From Candidatus Coproplasma excrementipullorum (lineage in GTDB: Bacteria; Bacillota; Clostridia; Christensenellales; Borkfalkiaceae): a stretch of DNA of 55,620 bases. The notes under the pieces were generated by a model that worked only from the letters and a program-made list of their open reading frames with translations, made no database searches and was not told the origin of the DNA. Location: contig DVNU01000050.1 in assembly GCA_018714165.1 (NCBI GenBank), positions 1 through 55,620 on the forward strand, read 5' to 3'. The position numbers and the translations under genes are program-made. Each line of letters begins with the position of its first letter. Within the stretch, counting starts at the first letter, position 1. Of the stretch, positions 27,197 through 37,328 are shown piece after piece.

Positions 27197-28608
27197 TGAA
27201 AGCATTTATGGATAAAGATTTTCTTCTCGACACCGAGACGGCCAAAAAATTGTACCATGAGCATGCTGAAAATATGCCCATAATCGACTATCACTGCCAT
27301 CTTCCTCCCAAGGAGATCTACGAGGACAAAAAGTTCCGCAACCTCACCGAGGTGTGGCTGGGCGCGGGCGACAGGTTCGGCGACCACTACAAGTGGCGCG
27401 CCCTCCGCGCAAGGGGATACGAGGAGGATTCAATCTCCGGCCCCGACGACGATTACAAAAAGTATATGCAGTTCGTAGAGTCCATGCCCTACTTTGTCGG
27501 CAACCCCTTATACCTCTGGTCTCACCTCGAAATGCAGAGGTATTTCGGCATCAACGACGTAATCTGCCCCAAGAATGCGGAAAAGATCTGGAAGCAGGCC
27601 AACGAGGTCCTTGAAACGCTCTCCGCCCGCAAGATGATGGAAAAGTTCAACGTCAAGACGGTGTGCACGACGGACGATCCCGTCGATTCACTCGAATGGC
27701 ATAAGAAGATGAACGAGGACAAGACCTTAAAGGTCAGCGTTCGCCCCGCGTTCAGACCCGACAAGGCCATAAATGTAGAGCTGTCCTGGTTCAAGGACTG
27801 GGTTGCCCAGCTCAGCAAAGTCGTCGGCCGCGAGCTCAAAACGCTCGAAGATTTTACAAACGCCCTCGCAGAGCGCATTGCCTTCTTCGATTCGATGGGC
27901 TCCAAGCTGTCCGACCACGCTCTCGACGTAGTTCACTACGCTCCCGCGACCTATGAGGAGGCAAACGCCATCTACCTCAAGGGCCTCAAGGGTGAATACA
28001 TTTCCGAAGAGGAGCAGGATAAGTACAAGGGCTATATCCTCGTGTTCCTCGGCAAGCAGTATGCAAAATACGGCTGGGTACAGCAGTATCATATAGGGGC
28101 TCTTCGCAACAACTCCAAGTCAATGCTCAAAAAGATCGGCCCCGACACCGGCTTCGACGCAATCGAGGATGCGGTATATATGGAAAAACTTTCCGCCCTT
28201 CTCGGCGCGCTCGACGAGCAGGACGCTCTGCCCAAGACCATCTTGTACTGCCTCAACCCCCGCGACAACTATGCTTTAACCGTCCTTGCCGGTTGCTTCC
28301 AGAAGGAAGGTGTCAAGGGCCGCGTTCAGGTCGGCACCGCATGGTGGTTCCTCGATCAGCTCGACGGAATGAAGCAGAACTTAGAGACGCTGATGCAGGT
28401 CGGCCTTATCGCGCAGTCCGTCGGCATGCTTACCGACAGCCGTTCCTTCCTGTCCTATCCCCGTCACGAGCTGTACAGGCGCCTTCTCTGCCAGATGCTC
28501 GGCCACTTGGTTGAAAACGGCCAGTATCCCGCCGAGGAGATGGATACGCTCGGCAAGATTGTCGAGGACGTCTGCTACAATAACGCGAAAGAGTACTTTA
28601 ACTTTTAA
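27196..28608 (+). CDS. uxaC: glucuronate isomerase
   Basis: MPIIDYHCHLPPKEIYEDKKFRNLTEVWLGAGDRFGDHYKWRALRARG; GRVQVGTAWWFLDQLDGM; LSYPRHELYRRLLC. Confidence 0.96.
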   Translation: MKAFMDKDFLLDTETAKKLYHEHAENMPIIDYHCHLPPKEIYEDKKFRNLTEVWLGAGDRFGDHYKWRALRARGYEEDSISGPDDDYKKYMQFVESMPYFVGNPLYLWSHLEMQRYFGINDVICPKNAEKIWKQANEVLETLSARKMMEKFNVKTVCTTDDPVDSLEWHKKMNEDKTLKVSVRPAFRPDKAINVELSWFKDWVAQLSKVVGRELKTLEDFTNALAERIAFFDSMGSKLSDHALDVVHYAPATYEEANAIYLKGLKGEYISEEEQDKYKGYILVFLGKQYAKYGWVQQYHIGALRNNSKSMLKKIGPDTGFDAIEDAVYMEKLSALLGALDEQDALPKTILYCLNPRDNYALTVLAGCFQKEGVKGRVQVGTAWWFLDQLDGMKQNLETLMQVGLIAQSVGMLTDSRSFLSYPRHELYRRLLCQMLGHLVENGQYPAEEMDTLGKIVEDVCYNNAKEYFNF

Positions 28609-28610
28609 CG

Positions 28611-28783
28611 CAAATTAAGCGCTGGCGACGCGCATAATTTGCCGTTATCTGAGGAGCTCCGCTCCTCTTTGCGCGATATATAGGGGCACTCCAATATATA
28701 ATCGCGCAAATTCACCTCAGGTGAGCTCGCTTGCGCGACAAATTGGGTCCGCTGGCGGGGAAGTGAATTCCCCTTGCGACGTG
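28611..28783. repeat. structured intergenic element family 2, copy Z (reverse orientation)
   Basis: Reverse complement aligns with 22671-22844, with paired changes in stems. Confidence 0.8.
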
Positions 28784-28793
28784 AATTAATTAG

Positions 28794-28890
28794 TTTCGCT
28801 CGTGTCGTGCAGTAGCGCGACACGCAGCGAGGTTGCTGTGGTCGGCGGCGTTTAACGGCAGAAATGAATTCCGCCTACGCCGCTCGGCAT
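28794..28890. repeat. structured intergenic element family 3, copy 1
   Basis: CGCTCGTGTCGTGCAGTAGCGCGACACGCAGCGAGGTTGCTGTGGTCGGCGGCGTTTAACGGCAGAAATGAATTCCGCCTACGCCGCTCGGC. Confidence 0.8.
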
Positions 28891-29022
28891 TAAGATATTT
28901 AAAATAATCGCGGCAATTCACTGTGCTGCGCGAACGCAATGTTGCTCTGCCGAGGCGCAGGTATGCGAAAATTGTGACTACTTCGGCGAAATGAATTCGC
29001 CTTGTAACGTAAGTAAATTTTA

Positions 29023-29066
29023 ATCGCCCGTTTCACGCTGTTGTGTGAAACGGGCGATATATTTTG
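29023..29066 (+). terminator. intrinsic terminator after uronate operon
   Basis: ATCGCCCGTTTCAC / GTGAAACGGGCGAT 14-bp stem followed by ATATTTTGTT. Confidence 0.7.
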
Positions 29067-29170
29067 TTCCTTCCCTAATCCCTATACCCTAACCTCTTAT
29101 CCCTTAAAATTTAGTTATTTGGCATATATTGGCGGGGCAATTAATAAAATAGATATGGCTTGTCCCGCAA

Positions 29171-30160
29171 TTATTTCATTTCTTTGCTTTCGTGCGCGGC
29201 CCACGCGGCCTTGGCTTTGGTCAGTCTGTCTTCGGCGTCGGCAATTTGACGCTCGTTCAATTGATTGCACCATACTACGGGGTCTGGCTCACTTTCGCAC
29301 GTCAGGTTGCCGTAGGCAAAGCGCGCCGTGCGGTTGCGGTAGGTGTCGTTCCATCTGTCAAACAAGGCGGGATTGATGTGCCTGCCCAGCGTGCAGTTTA
29401 TAAACTGACACTTGCCAAAGTCTCTCCAAGGTCTGGCCAGGTAAACGCTGCCTTCCTTTGCACCGCCGTCGGCGAATCTGCAGTTTATAAAGGTGTATCC
29501 GTTGGCCTGTTTCAGACTATGCGCGGGTGCCGCAACAAAACCGTACTCCCTTTGGTCGTGCAAACTTATCAGCTCGCACCCGTCAAAGTACGCCTCGGCG
29601 CAGCCGAAAATATAGTCTACGGTGCCATATATGCGGCACTTTTCGTAAATCTGCACCGAGCCGCCCTCCATATACAGCTGTTCTCTGGGGATAAACCCGT
29701 CATAGTAGGCGGGGTCGTCCGTAAGTCCCGAATATCTCACAACCAGATCATCGGGGAAGGGTGCGGTGAACAGGGTGTCCTGTTCGGACTTTAAATCAAT
29801 GTTTTTGGCATAGAACAGGGGGGTGTTTACCGAAAGCGCAACGCATTGCCCTACCTTGCGCGCGTCTTTATTTGTATTTGCTATGGTTAGATTCTCTAAC
29901 GAGCAGCCGTTACCCGTAACGCAGGCCGTATATGTGCGGAATGTGTTGTATTCCCTGCCGTCGGAATGGGATTTTCTGGCGAAATCGTTCCATTTTATTA
30001 TAGTTGTTTCACGGTTCGCGCCAATAATTTTAACGTTGTCGCATTTTATCCACAGTTTGTCTATATACTCACCCTCGGCCAAATATATTGTGGTGGGGCG
30101 GGTCAGTTTATCCAATATATTCTGCAAATTATCTCTTGGTGTAAGGTGTAAAACGTCCAT
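29171..30160 (-). CDS. pectinesterase (pectin methylesterase, CE8)
   Basis: TIYLAEGEYIDKLWI, VDYIFGCAEAYFDGCEL, SVYLARPWRDFGKCQFINC; start trimmed to MDVLHLTPRD; no signal peptide seen. Confidence 0.88.
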   Translation of the reverse strand: MDVLHLTPRDNLQNILDKLTRPTTIYLAEGEYIDKLWIKCDNVKIIGANRETTIIKWNDFARKSHSDGREYNTFRTYTACVTGNGCSLENLTIANTNKDARKVGQCVALSVNTPLFYAKNIDLKSEQDTLFTAPFPDDLVVRYSGLTDDPAYYDGFIPREQLYMEGGSVQIYEKCRIYGTVDYIFGCAEAYFDGCELISLHDQREYGFVAAPAHSLKQANGYTFINCRFADGGAKEGSVYLARPWRDFGKCQFINCTLGRHINPALFDRWNDTYRNRTARFAYGNLTCESEPDPVVWCNQLNERQIADAEDRLTKAKAAWAAHESKEMK

Positions 30161-30189
30161 AAAAAAGCTCCTGAAAGGTTTGTAAAGAT

Positions 30190-30219
30190 ATTGTAGCACA
30201 CGCCTAGGGGCATTGTAAA
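30190..30219 (-). promoter_or_regulatory. promoter of pectinesterase gene
   Basis: Minus strand TTTACA-N18-TACAAT. Confidence 0.6.
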
Positions 30220-30270
30220 TATAATGTAAAAACTTTTTTGTGAAACAATTAAAAATTTGCTGGATTTGTA

Positions 30271-30299
30271 TTGATTTTTTAAAAAGTGCGTGTTATAAT
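30271..30299 (+). promoter_or_regulatory. promoter of ABC importer operon
   Basis: TTGATT-N17-TATAAT. Confidence 0.75.
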
Positions 30300-30315
30300 G
30301 TGTACGTTAAATGTG

Positions 30316-30330
30316 ATTATGCAACATAAT
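30316..30330. promoter_or_regulatory. candidate operator
   Basis: ATTATG-caa-CATAAT just downstream of the -10 at 30294. Confidence 0.3.
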
Positions 30331-30361
30331 TCGTGCACAAAAATGTGTAAATAATATTGAT

Positions 30362-31066
30362 ATGCGAAAAAACGGTTCAAGACTAATTTCAATTCAACAG
30401 TACAAAGCTACAGATTTGTTTTTATTTGCTTTAATTTTAATTGTTTTTGAGGTTTTGAATTTTTTTGCCGTTACAAAATGGTTTGTCGGGGCTGCTTTTT
30501 TCACTTTCTCTCTTGCAATTCCCATTTGTGTTGTTGTTATGATGAGGTGGGGATGGATAAGCATTATATATGCTGTGTGTGACGGATTATTTTATTGCTT
30601 GATGCTCTGTATTCAATATAATCAGTCGGGAAATATATTTGAATGGTTCCGTTGGATACAATATGGTATTGGGGGAGCGTTTATTGCGTTGACAATGGTT
30701 TATTTTCATTTTGTCGGCAAGGAACGTATACGACAGTCCTGGTGGTTATCTGCTCTTTCAGTAGTTATTGCTTGGATATCAGTGATGCTTGGACGTTCAA
30801 TTATGTACTCGGCATGCACAGGAGAAAATTTTGTTGGCGTATTGCTTAGTATTTTATCTACTGATTTCCTGTCTATGGTGATAGGTGTGGTTGTGATACT
30901 GGTTCTGCGCAAACTCGATGGGATGTTTGAAGACCAGAAGTTATATCTTGCAAGGCTGGATAAGGAAAAGCGTGATAAAATGCAGCGCGATACGTTTGGC
31001 GATGGACCTGTTGAGATAAACGAGGAGTTGTTGTCTGCCTTCAATGATAACAATGATTTATATTAA
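30362..31066 (+). CDS. uncharacterised polytopic membrane protein (importer operon)
   Basis: 234 aa with several hydrophobic segments and acidic C-terminal tail; first gene of operon. Confidence 0.75.
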   Translation: MRKNGSRLISIQQYKATDLFLFALILIVFEVLNFFAVTKWFVGAAFFTFSLAIPICVVVMMRWGWISIIYAVCDGLFYCLMLCIQYNQSGNIFEWFRWIQYGIGGAFIALTMVYFHFVGKERIRQSWWLSALSVVIAWISVMLGRSIMYSACTGENFVGVLLSILSTDFLSMVIGVVVILVLRKLDGMFEDQKLYLARLDKEKRDKMQRDTFGDGPVEINEELLSAFNDNNDLY

Positions 31067-31143
31067 TTTTCGGTGCGCGGAAAAGTGCACCCATAAATAA
31101 ATCTATATAAATGTATTCTTTTTTATGGTAATGGAGGGATTGC

Positions 31144-32223
31144 ATGTTTAAACTCAAATATGATGATTTCCTTGTCTATGATGAGTCGACCGGTACGTAC
31201 TCAATGTCGGCAGAGCAGCAGGTAAGGGATCAAACGGAGAAGAGTCACTGGAAGAACACAGGACTAACAATTTTAAAAGATTGGCGCCTGTATATAATGC
31301 TCATTCCGATGATCCTTGTTTACTTGTTGTGGAAGTATATGCCGATGTACGAGCTAATTGCCAGCTTTAAGTACGGTACGGAGATATCTGCTCTCGACAG
31401 GGATTGGGTAGGAGCGTCAAATTTTGAGACAATTTTTACGAATGTTACTTATTCGGTTCAATTCTGGAGGGCTTTCCGCAATACGTTTACGTTGGCGTTT
31501 TATGGATTGCTTTTCGGCTTCCCTATGCCAATAATTCTGGCGCTCTTTTTCAACGAGGTTCGCTCAAATATAACTAGAAGTATTATTCAGGTTTGTGTTT
31601 ATCTGCCTAAATTTCTCTCAACCGTCGTCGTAACCACTTTGGCAATATCGCTTTTCCGCGGTCCTAACGGAGCCGGTACTGAAATGGGTATTGTGTCGAA
31701 GTTTATTACGATGATCTGCGGTGCCAATTCAGATATTGGTATGCAAGCAGATGTTGTTGGTAACGGCCTGATTTACTCTACAAGATACTTTAGAGCAATC
31801 TATATTGTCACCGACTTATGGGAGCACGCGGGCTATGATTCAATCGTATTCTTTGCGGCGATAATAGCTGTATCGCCCACATCGTATGAGGCGGCGCAGA
31901 TAGACGGCGCCGGCAAGATGCAACAGATGCGTTACGTCGTTCTGCCCAGCATCCTTTCGACCGTTGTTATAATGCTCATTATGAAGATGGGATCGTTGTT
32001 ATCCATAGGTTACGAAAAATTGTACCTTTTCTGTAGCGGACCCACCATAGGCAACTACGAGGTTGCAAGCGTTGTGTCTACTTTGGCTAATAGCTGGGGT
32101 GCTAATCAGAATACGGCGGCTTATGGTATTGCGGGCGAGATGATGAATAATATCATTGGTATGATTTTAGTCATCGGCTCCAACTTTATTGCCAGAAAAG
32201 CGTCTGACGTATCGCTGTATTAA
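31144..32223 (+). CDS. sugar ABC transporter permease (LplB/YteP-like)
   Basis: LYIMLIPMILVYLLWKYMPMYEL; EAA loop PTSYEAAQIDGAGKMQQMRYVVLPSI. Confidence 0.93.
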   Translation: MFKLKYDDFLVYDESTGTYSMSAEQQVRDQTEKSHWKNTGLTILKDWRLYIMLIPMILVYLLWKYMPMYELIASFKYGTEISALDRDWVGASNFETIFTNVTYSVQFWRAFRNTFTLAFYGLLFGFPMPIILALFFNEVRSNITRSIIQVCVYLPKFLSTVVVTTLAISLFRGPNGAGTEMGIVSKFITMICGANSDIGMQADVVGNGLIYSTRYFRAIYIVTDLWEHAGYDSIVFFAAIIAVSPTSYEAAQIDGAGKMQQMRYVVLPSILSTVVIMLIMKMGSLLSIGYEKLYLFCSGPTIGNYEVASVVSTLANSWGANQNTAAYGIAGEMMNNIIGMILVIGSNFIARKASDVSLY

Positions 32224-32244
32224 GTATTTAAGGAGATAAAAATT

Positions 32245-33204
32245 ATGAAGAGAAAAATGGAAATATCCGAATTAATCTTTAAGATTGTTTCGTATGTGTT
32301 TCTTATAATTTTTGCTGTAATGTGTGTTTATCCCCTTATATACGCTTTGAGTGCAGCGTTCAGTTCCAGGGGAGCGATTGATGCGAACCAGGTTGTCCTT
32401 TGGCCTATGATAGGAAATTCAACGGACGGCTATAAATTTGGTGCTATGATTGATGCGTTTGCCTACGTTGTAATAGAAAGAGGCAATGAGTTTTGGATAT
32501 CTTATTCAAATACGCTGTTTCTGTGCTTTATAGGAACTATATGGTGTCTTGTATATTCTATTTTGGGCGCATATGCTCTATCCAAAAAAAGGCTGGTGGG
32601 TAGAAGAGGGTTCAATTTCTTCCTTGTATTTACAATGTGGTTCTCTGCAGGCATCGTTCCTCAGTTTCTAAATTATCAGCGCACAGGTAATATAATGGCC
32701 GCTATGGTCGGCAGTTCTTATAATGAAATTGATCTGAAGTGGCTGATTATTCTTGCAATGGGCATGAATGCTACAAACCTTATTCTTCTTCGCAATTCAT
32801 TTGAAGGTGTTCCTTCAGAGATTGAAGAAGCGGCAAGAATAGACGGTGCCACCGAAATGCAGATACTTTTTAAAGTTTATATACCTATGAGTAAGGCTAC
32901 AATTGCTACTGTTGCTCTGTTCTTTGGTATCTCTCGCTGGAACGGATATTTCTGGGCGCAAAAAGTTTTACCCCAGGGGCAAAGTTATTCTTGGCCGGTG
33001 CAAGTGTTTATACGTACCTTCCTTGAAGAATATACTGATTTAATTTCGCCTCTTCAAGACGGTTTCGTTTGGGATGAGTCTTTCTCTACTGTATCTGCGG
33101 CATACGCAATGGTTGTATGTGGTGTTATACCGATACTGATAATCTATCCCTTCATCCAGAAGTACTTTGCGAAGGGCGTAAATATGGGCGGCGTAAAGGA
33201 ATAA
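32245..33204 (+). CDS. sugar ABC transporter permease (LplC/YtcP-like)
   Basis: EAA loop PSEIEEAARIDGATEMQILFKVYIPMSKATIATVALFFGISRWNGYF. Confidence 0.93.
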   Translation: MKRKMEISELIFKIVSYVFLIIFAVMCVYPLIYALSAAFSSRGAIDANQVVLWPMIGNSTDGYKFGAMIDAFAYVVIERGNEFWISYSNTLFLCFIGTIWCLVYSILGAYALSKKRLVGRRGFNFFLVFTMWFSAGIVPQFLNYQRTGNIMAAMVGSSYNEIDLKWLIILAMGMNATNLILLRNSFEGVPSEIEEAARIDGATEMQILFKVYIPMSKATIATVALFFGISRWNGYFWAQKVLPQGQSYSWPVQVFIRTFLEEYTDLISPLQDGFVWDESFSTVSAAYAMVVCGVIPILIIYPFIQKYFAKGVNMGGVKE

Positions 33205-33335
33205 TAAAGTTTTCAATTTTCACACTTATTGTGAATAAGCCTTTGCGGGGCAAAGCGTTCCCCTGCTTTGCAAAGGTAAAATAGGGCGGGAACGGAAAAA
33301 GACCTAACAATAAAATAAAAATAAGGAGAAATATA

Positions 33336-36017
33336 ATGAACAAACAAAAAACCAAAAAACTTGCCTTTGCGGCAGTGGCTATGGTTATGGCAGGGTCGAT
33401 GATGTTCTCGCTTGCCGCATGCACGCCTACGAATAGCGGCGACAACGGCAATAACGGCGGTAACAACGGCTCTGGTAATACCAATCAGGGCAACACCTAT
33501 CCTGATTTGACTATACCCGAAGCAAAAGCTACGACTTCCGCATCTGATATTTACGATAAGCTGCGTGAAAAAGACTCTCTTGGCGAATATATCGCTGCAA
33601 AGAATTCAGCTTGGCAGAGATTGTGGGACATGTATGAAAATGGCAGTTCTACATCCACTTCAGGCAAGCAGGAGAAATATACTGTTGCTGAAAGTTATCC
33701 TTCAACGACAGAGCTAAGATTCGATATAGGCGATAAGCCTACGAGGTCGGTATCTTATGCCAATGCAGGTATTATTTCCGGTACGGCTACTCTTCCAGAT
33801 GGAAAGTCTTATACCGCAACCTCTTTAAAACCTGCTTGGGCCGCTCTTCAGGAATCGCTTGACCTTCAGGTTGTTGACGCTTACAGTAAAGACTCAAATA
33901 AGGTTACAGAGGCGCTTACTAACGCATCTGATCCTCTTTCCGCCAGGGATGTTATTACTGATGGCGTAACCCAAATCAATAATAATAGTGAACATTTCCT
34001 TGACCTTTCAAATTATCTCGAATATATGCCCAACTATGCAGAGTTCCTTGAAGAGAACCCCGTAGTTCGTCTGTCGCTTACTTCGAGCACTACAACTGGC
34101 GCAATGTATGCCGCGCCTTACTTTGATGGTTATAATGATATTGAAAAGTATGAGCTTTTCAAGACCAACTGGGTAGAGGCATTGCTTGACAATACGACTG
34201 GCGGCGATACAAGTACCACGTTCAAGAGCCATGCACAAACTAAGGAGCTCAGCGCAACTACTTATGCTTCTATTGAATCATTCATGGGTACGACAGGCAA
34301 ATGGAACACATCTGTTCTTGACAAAGATGGGAATGTAGTCTCTGCAGGCATTGATGTTAACTATGACAAAGCTCTTGAGGCTGCCAAGGCTGAATCTTCT
34401 CCTCTCGGTGCAGCAATCAAAGAAGCTGCAGGCAGGGCATATACCACAGAGGGCGCGGTGTCCGGTAATATCGTTGATATTATGAACTTTGCCATCAATT
34501 ACTCCGCAGGCGAAGTTACCGGCGCTGAACTCCTCAAGATTCTTCAGGAATATATCAAGGTCGCCTATTATGTCGGCGGCACTGATACTCCTTTCTACAC
34601 TCAGTCCGGCTATAATCTTTCTGATGTTTTTGTCGGTTATTGTGCCGCTTGGGATGTAGATCTTTATGCAGCGCTCGGCCGTGTCCTCGTCACCAATCCT
34701 TCTCTTATCAAATCTGGTAGTTCAGGCAGCACTATAGGTGGCGCCAACGCAACATCACTTGCCAACCTCTATCTTGTTGCTGCTCGTCAGTCGAATATGC
34801 AGCGTATGATTGATACAACTTCGCTTGTTGGTGAACTGTATGGTGTGCGCGGGCTCGAAAGCAAGAACTTATATAGCTATATTGATGCCAACGGTAATCT
34901 TCAGGATCCCCGTGGTGATCTTGAGTCATATGAAGCCTTCAATAACTTCAGCAAGTTCTATGCAGAGGGCCTTGTATTTGCGGGTGGTAACGCCAAAGAT
35001 GCGGAAACATCTTTCTATACTGAAAACGGTATTGAAGCATTGTCCTATCACGACTATGTAAATACGCAGACTCCCACAGGCTACCAGCTTGATGGTACTA
35101 TTTCAGGTCAGTATGCTCTTGAGGATGGTTATTATTTCACACCTGTGCTCACTCCCGTATCAAAGTGGAATACACAGAGTAAATATGATGCAGAGACTCT
35201 TGAGCCTGTATACGATACGTATATGAGATTTACTGAGTCTTGGCGTACAGTAAAGGATACGGGCTTTGCTGTTCCTGTAGATGCTGTTAAGAATAATCCT
35301 GAAAAGCTGGCAGCAGTTCTTGCTTTCATAGATTATCTTTTCTCAGATGATGGTCAGATTGAAATGACATATGGTCCTATGGCTTCCGACGCAGAAAGTA
35401 CTGGCGGTTTCTGGTATAACCGTGAAGCTACCGCAACAGAAGTTAAGGCAGGTACCTACTTCACTTACAAGGGAAAGAATTACTATTCTGAAACAGAATA
35501 TTCCGGCAAGTATCAGCCTACTGTTACGGATAAGGTTCAGGATCTCTATGTAGGCCAAACTGTTAATGGACTAAATGTTAGCACAAACAGCACCGGTGGT
35601 TGGCAGTCCGGCGCAGCATGCGCAAGGTCTTATACTAACTTTGCAAGGCACGTGATCGGTTCGGCTCTTCCTATAGGCAACAAGCTCCAGTCTTTCGAAT
35701 TCCAGATGACCAGTGCAATGGGCCGTGATGGCGCCCTTAAGGTCGACAGAGCTCTGTCAGCCGGTGTTATCAAGCACACCGAAGTTGCCTTTGATGTCAA
35801 TTCTTGGTATATCTGTGTTCCTACACTTCTGCCTTATACTGATGCTGAAAAACTGACCAATACGCAGGCAATAAACGTATCAGACTTTGCTGAGACGAGA
35901 TATTTCACAAACAATAAGAAAGCGACGACTAACCTCTATTGGGAAATCATTAAATATGGTTTCGATGCTTCTCAGTATTCAGAGATGTTCAATCAGCTTG
36001 GTTTGTCCAAGGCATGA
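33336..36017 (+). CDS. large lipoprotein, extracellular solute-binding protein (893 aa)
   Basis: Signal peptide with lipobox SLAAC, Gly/Asn-rich linker, position after two permease genes; C-terminal region SBP-like. Confidence 0.8.
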   Translation: MNKQKTKKLAFAAVAMVMAGSMMFSLAACTPTNSGDNGNNGGNNGSGNTNQGNTYPDLTIPEAKATTSASDIYDKLREKDSLGEYIAAKNSAWQRLWDMYENGSSTSTSGKQEKYTVAESYPSTTELRFDIGDKPTRSVSYANAGIISGTATLPDGKSYTATSLKPAWAALQESLDLQVVDAYSKDSNKVTEALTNASDPLSARDVITDGVTQINNNSEHFLDLSNYLEYMPNYAEFLEENPVVRLSLTSSTTTGAMYAAPYFDGYNDIEKYELFKTNWVEALLDNTTGGDTSTTFKSHAQTKELSATTYASIESFMGTTGKWNTSVLDKDGNVVSAGIDVNYDKALEAAKAESSPLGAAIKEAAGRAYTTEGAVSGNIVDIMNFAINYSAGEVTGAELLKILQEYIKVAYYVGGTDTPFYTQSGYNLSDVFVGYCAAWDVDLYAALGRVLVTNPSLIKSGSSGSTIGGANATSLANLYLVAARQSNMQRMIDTTSLVGELYGVRGLESKNLYSYIDANGNLQDPRGDLESYEAFNNFSKFYAEGLVFAGGNAKDAETSFYTENGIEALSYHDYVNTQTPTGYQLDGTISGQYALEDGYYFTPVLTPVSKWNTQSKYDAETLEPVYDTYMRFTESWRTVKDTGFAVPVDAVKNNPEKLAAVLAFIDYLFSDDGQIEMTYGPMASDAESTGGFWYNREATATEVKAGTYFTYKGKNYYSETEYSGKYQPTVTDKVQDLYVGQTVNGLNVSTNSTGGWQSGAACARSYTNFARHVIGSALPIGNKLQSFEFQMTSAMGRDGALKVDRALSAGVIKHTEVAFDVNSWYICVPTLLPYTDAEKLTNTQAINVSDFAETRYFTNNKKATTNLYWEIIKYGFDASQYSEMFNQLGLSKA

Positions 36018-36056
36018 GTGTAAACTCAAATTCAAATAAAATTTAATCTTGTTTGC

Positions 36057-36088
36057 TCGGCCGCCCGTCCGTTGGGGTGGGCGGCCGA
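36057..36088 (+). terminator. intercistronic stem-loop 3' of the SBP gene
   Basis: TCGGCCGCCC ... GGGCGGCCGA, 10-bp GC stem in AT-rich surroundings. Confidence 0.5.
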
Positions 36089-36110
36089 TAAAACATTTGG
36101 GGAAGATGAA

Positions 36111-36749
36111 ATGAAAACTCAAATGAGATTCCAAAAAATATTAACGTTAGTTTCCTTGGTTACCGCAGCACTTTCGTTTGTGCTTGCAGTATTCTATTGT
36201 AGCGGTATAATATATCAGTCTCAGGCCTATACGTCTGTTAAGAATGCTGATAGTACTACTTTAGGAAATAACGTTATAAACGCTGATGCTTTATACGAGT
36301 ATACGCAGAGCGCTAATAATACACTCGTAATTTTAGCGATAGTATTTATCCTTGTAATAACTACTTTGTATATCACGTCCACAAATAAAAGGCGCAATTA
36401 TTATATAACCAATTATATTTCGATTGCGTTGGTTGTCATTTATTCAACGGTTTTTGCGATAATTTTATTTTCGATTTGCAGTCAGACGGCTGTGCTTGCC
36501 GGACAAATAGATATGGCTAAGTGGCAGGAGTTGGTTGCAGAGTTTACTACCGATAGATATGGGAATAAAACTTTTGTTAATCCCCAAAATTATTCCGAAA
36601 GTTACATAACCGTAATACTTGGATTTATCCTTGGTGTGGTTATAATAGTTGAAGTCGCCGCTTGGGTATTAAACACTGTTTGGAAAATTAAATTGATGAA
36701 AGGGGAAAAGGCTCTTCTTGCAGGAAATATTTCTAAGGAGGTAGCGTAA
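36111..36749 (+). CDS. uncharacterised membrane protein (importer operon)
   Basis: MKTQMRFQKILTLVSLVTAALSFVLAVFY... about 4 hydrophobic segments. Confidence 0.75.
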   Translation: MKTQMRFQKILTLVSLVTAALSFVLAVFYCSGIIYQSQAYTSVKNADSTTLGNNVINADALYEYTQSANNTLVILAIVFILVITTLYITSTNKRRNYYITNYISIALVVIYSTVFAIILFSICSQTAVLAGQIDMAKWQELVAEFTTDRYGNKTFVNPQNYSESYITVILGFILGVVIIVEVAAWVLNTVWKIKLMKGEKALLAGNISKEVA

Positions 36750-37328
36750 ATGAAGTTGCTTAAACCCGTTAAGCATAGCGTTTTGCAAGACGACATTCTT
36801 CGTTATAAAAAGAATAAGTTTGCAGGAAATTTTGCGTTGCTTGCTTTGGTTTTCAATTGTTTATATTTTACAATGTTATATGCTGTACATGCTACTCAGA
36901 TATATAATGCGCTGATTGGCTTGTCTGTTATAGTAAATCTTCTTGTATTGCTTGCTGGTTTTTATTGCTCAGAAGGAATCAAGAACTATAATAAAAAATT
37001 TAGTTTTGCTCTGTTTGTATTAGCAGCAATTCAGATAGTCAGAATTTTCGTTTACCCTATAATGGGTATAACTAACGGTTGGCTTACAGGCAATTATTAT
37101 TTTGGAACTTCAATGTCTGTTGGAGCAAATGGCGCGATAATGATAATTTATCTTGTCGTGTCAGCGGCCTGCTTTATTGTTTCTGGCGTGCAAGGATTCT
37201 TAGCAGCACAACGTCTTGAAGGGTTTCAGAAAAAGATTGACAGCGGTGAAATTTCCGTTGAAAAATCCCTTGCTGAACTTGATGAGGCAGATAAGTTGGC
37301 TTCTGCCGAGGAGGTAGATAATGGCTAA
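36750..37328 (+). CDS. uncharacterised membrane protein (importer operon)
   Basis: ATG directly follows the previous stop; ends in overlap with the ATPase gene; acidic tail SLAELDEADKLASAEEVDNG. Confidence 0.75.
   Translation: MKLLKPVKHSVLQDDILRYKKNKFAGNFALLALVFNCLYFTMLYAVHATQIYNALIGLSVIVNLLVLLAGFYCSEGIKNYNKKFSFALFVLAAIQIVRIFVYPIMGITNGWLTGNYYFGTSMSVGANGAIMIIYLVVSAACFIVSGVQGFLAAQRLEGFQKKIDSGEISVEKSLAELDEADKLASAEEVDNG

Noticed and set aside
33205-33335. Possible riboswitch in the leader before the SBP gene
   Set aside because: There are complementary segments (CCTTTGC...GCAAAGG, GGGG...CCCC), but no match to a known riboswitch consensus; insufficient support.
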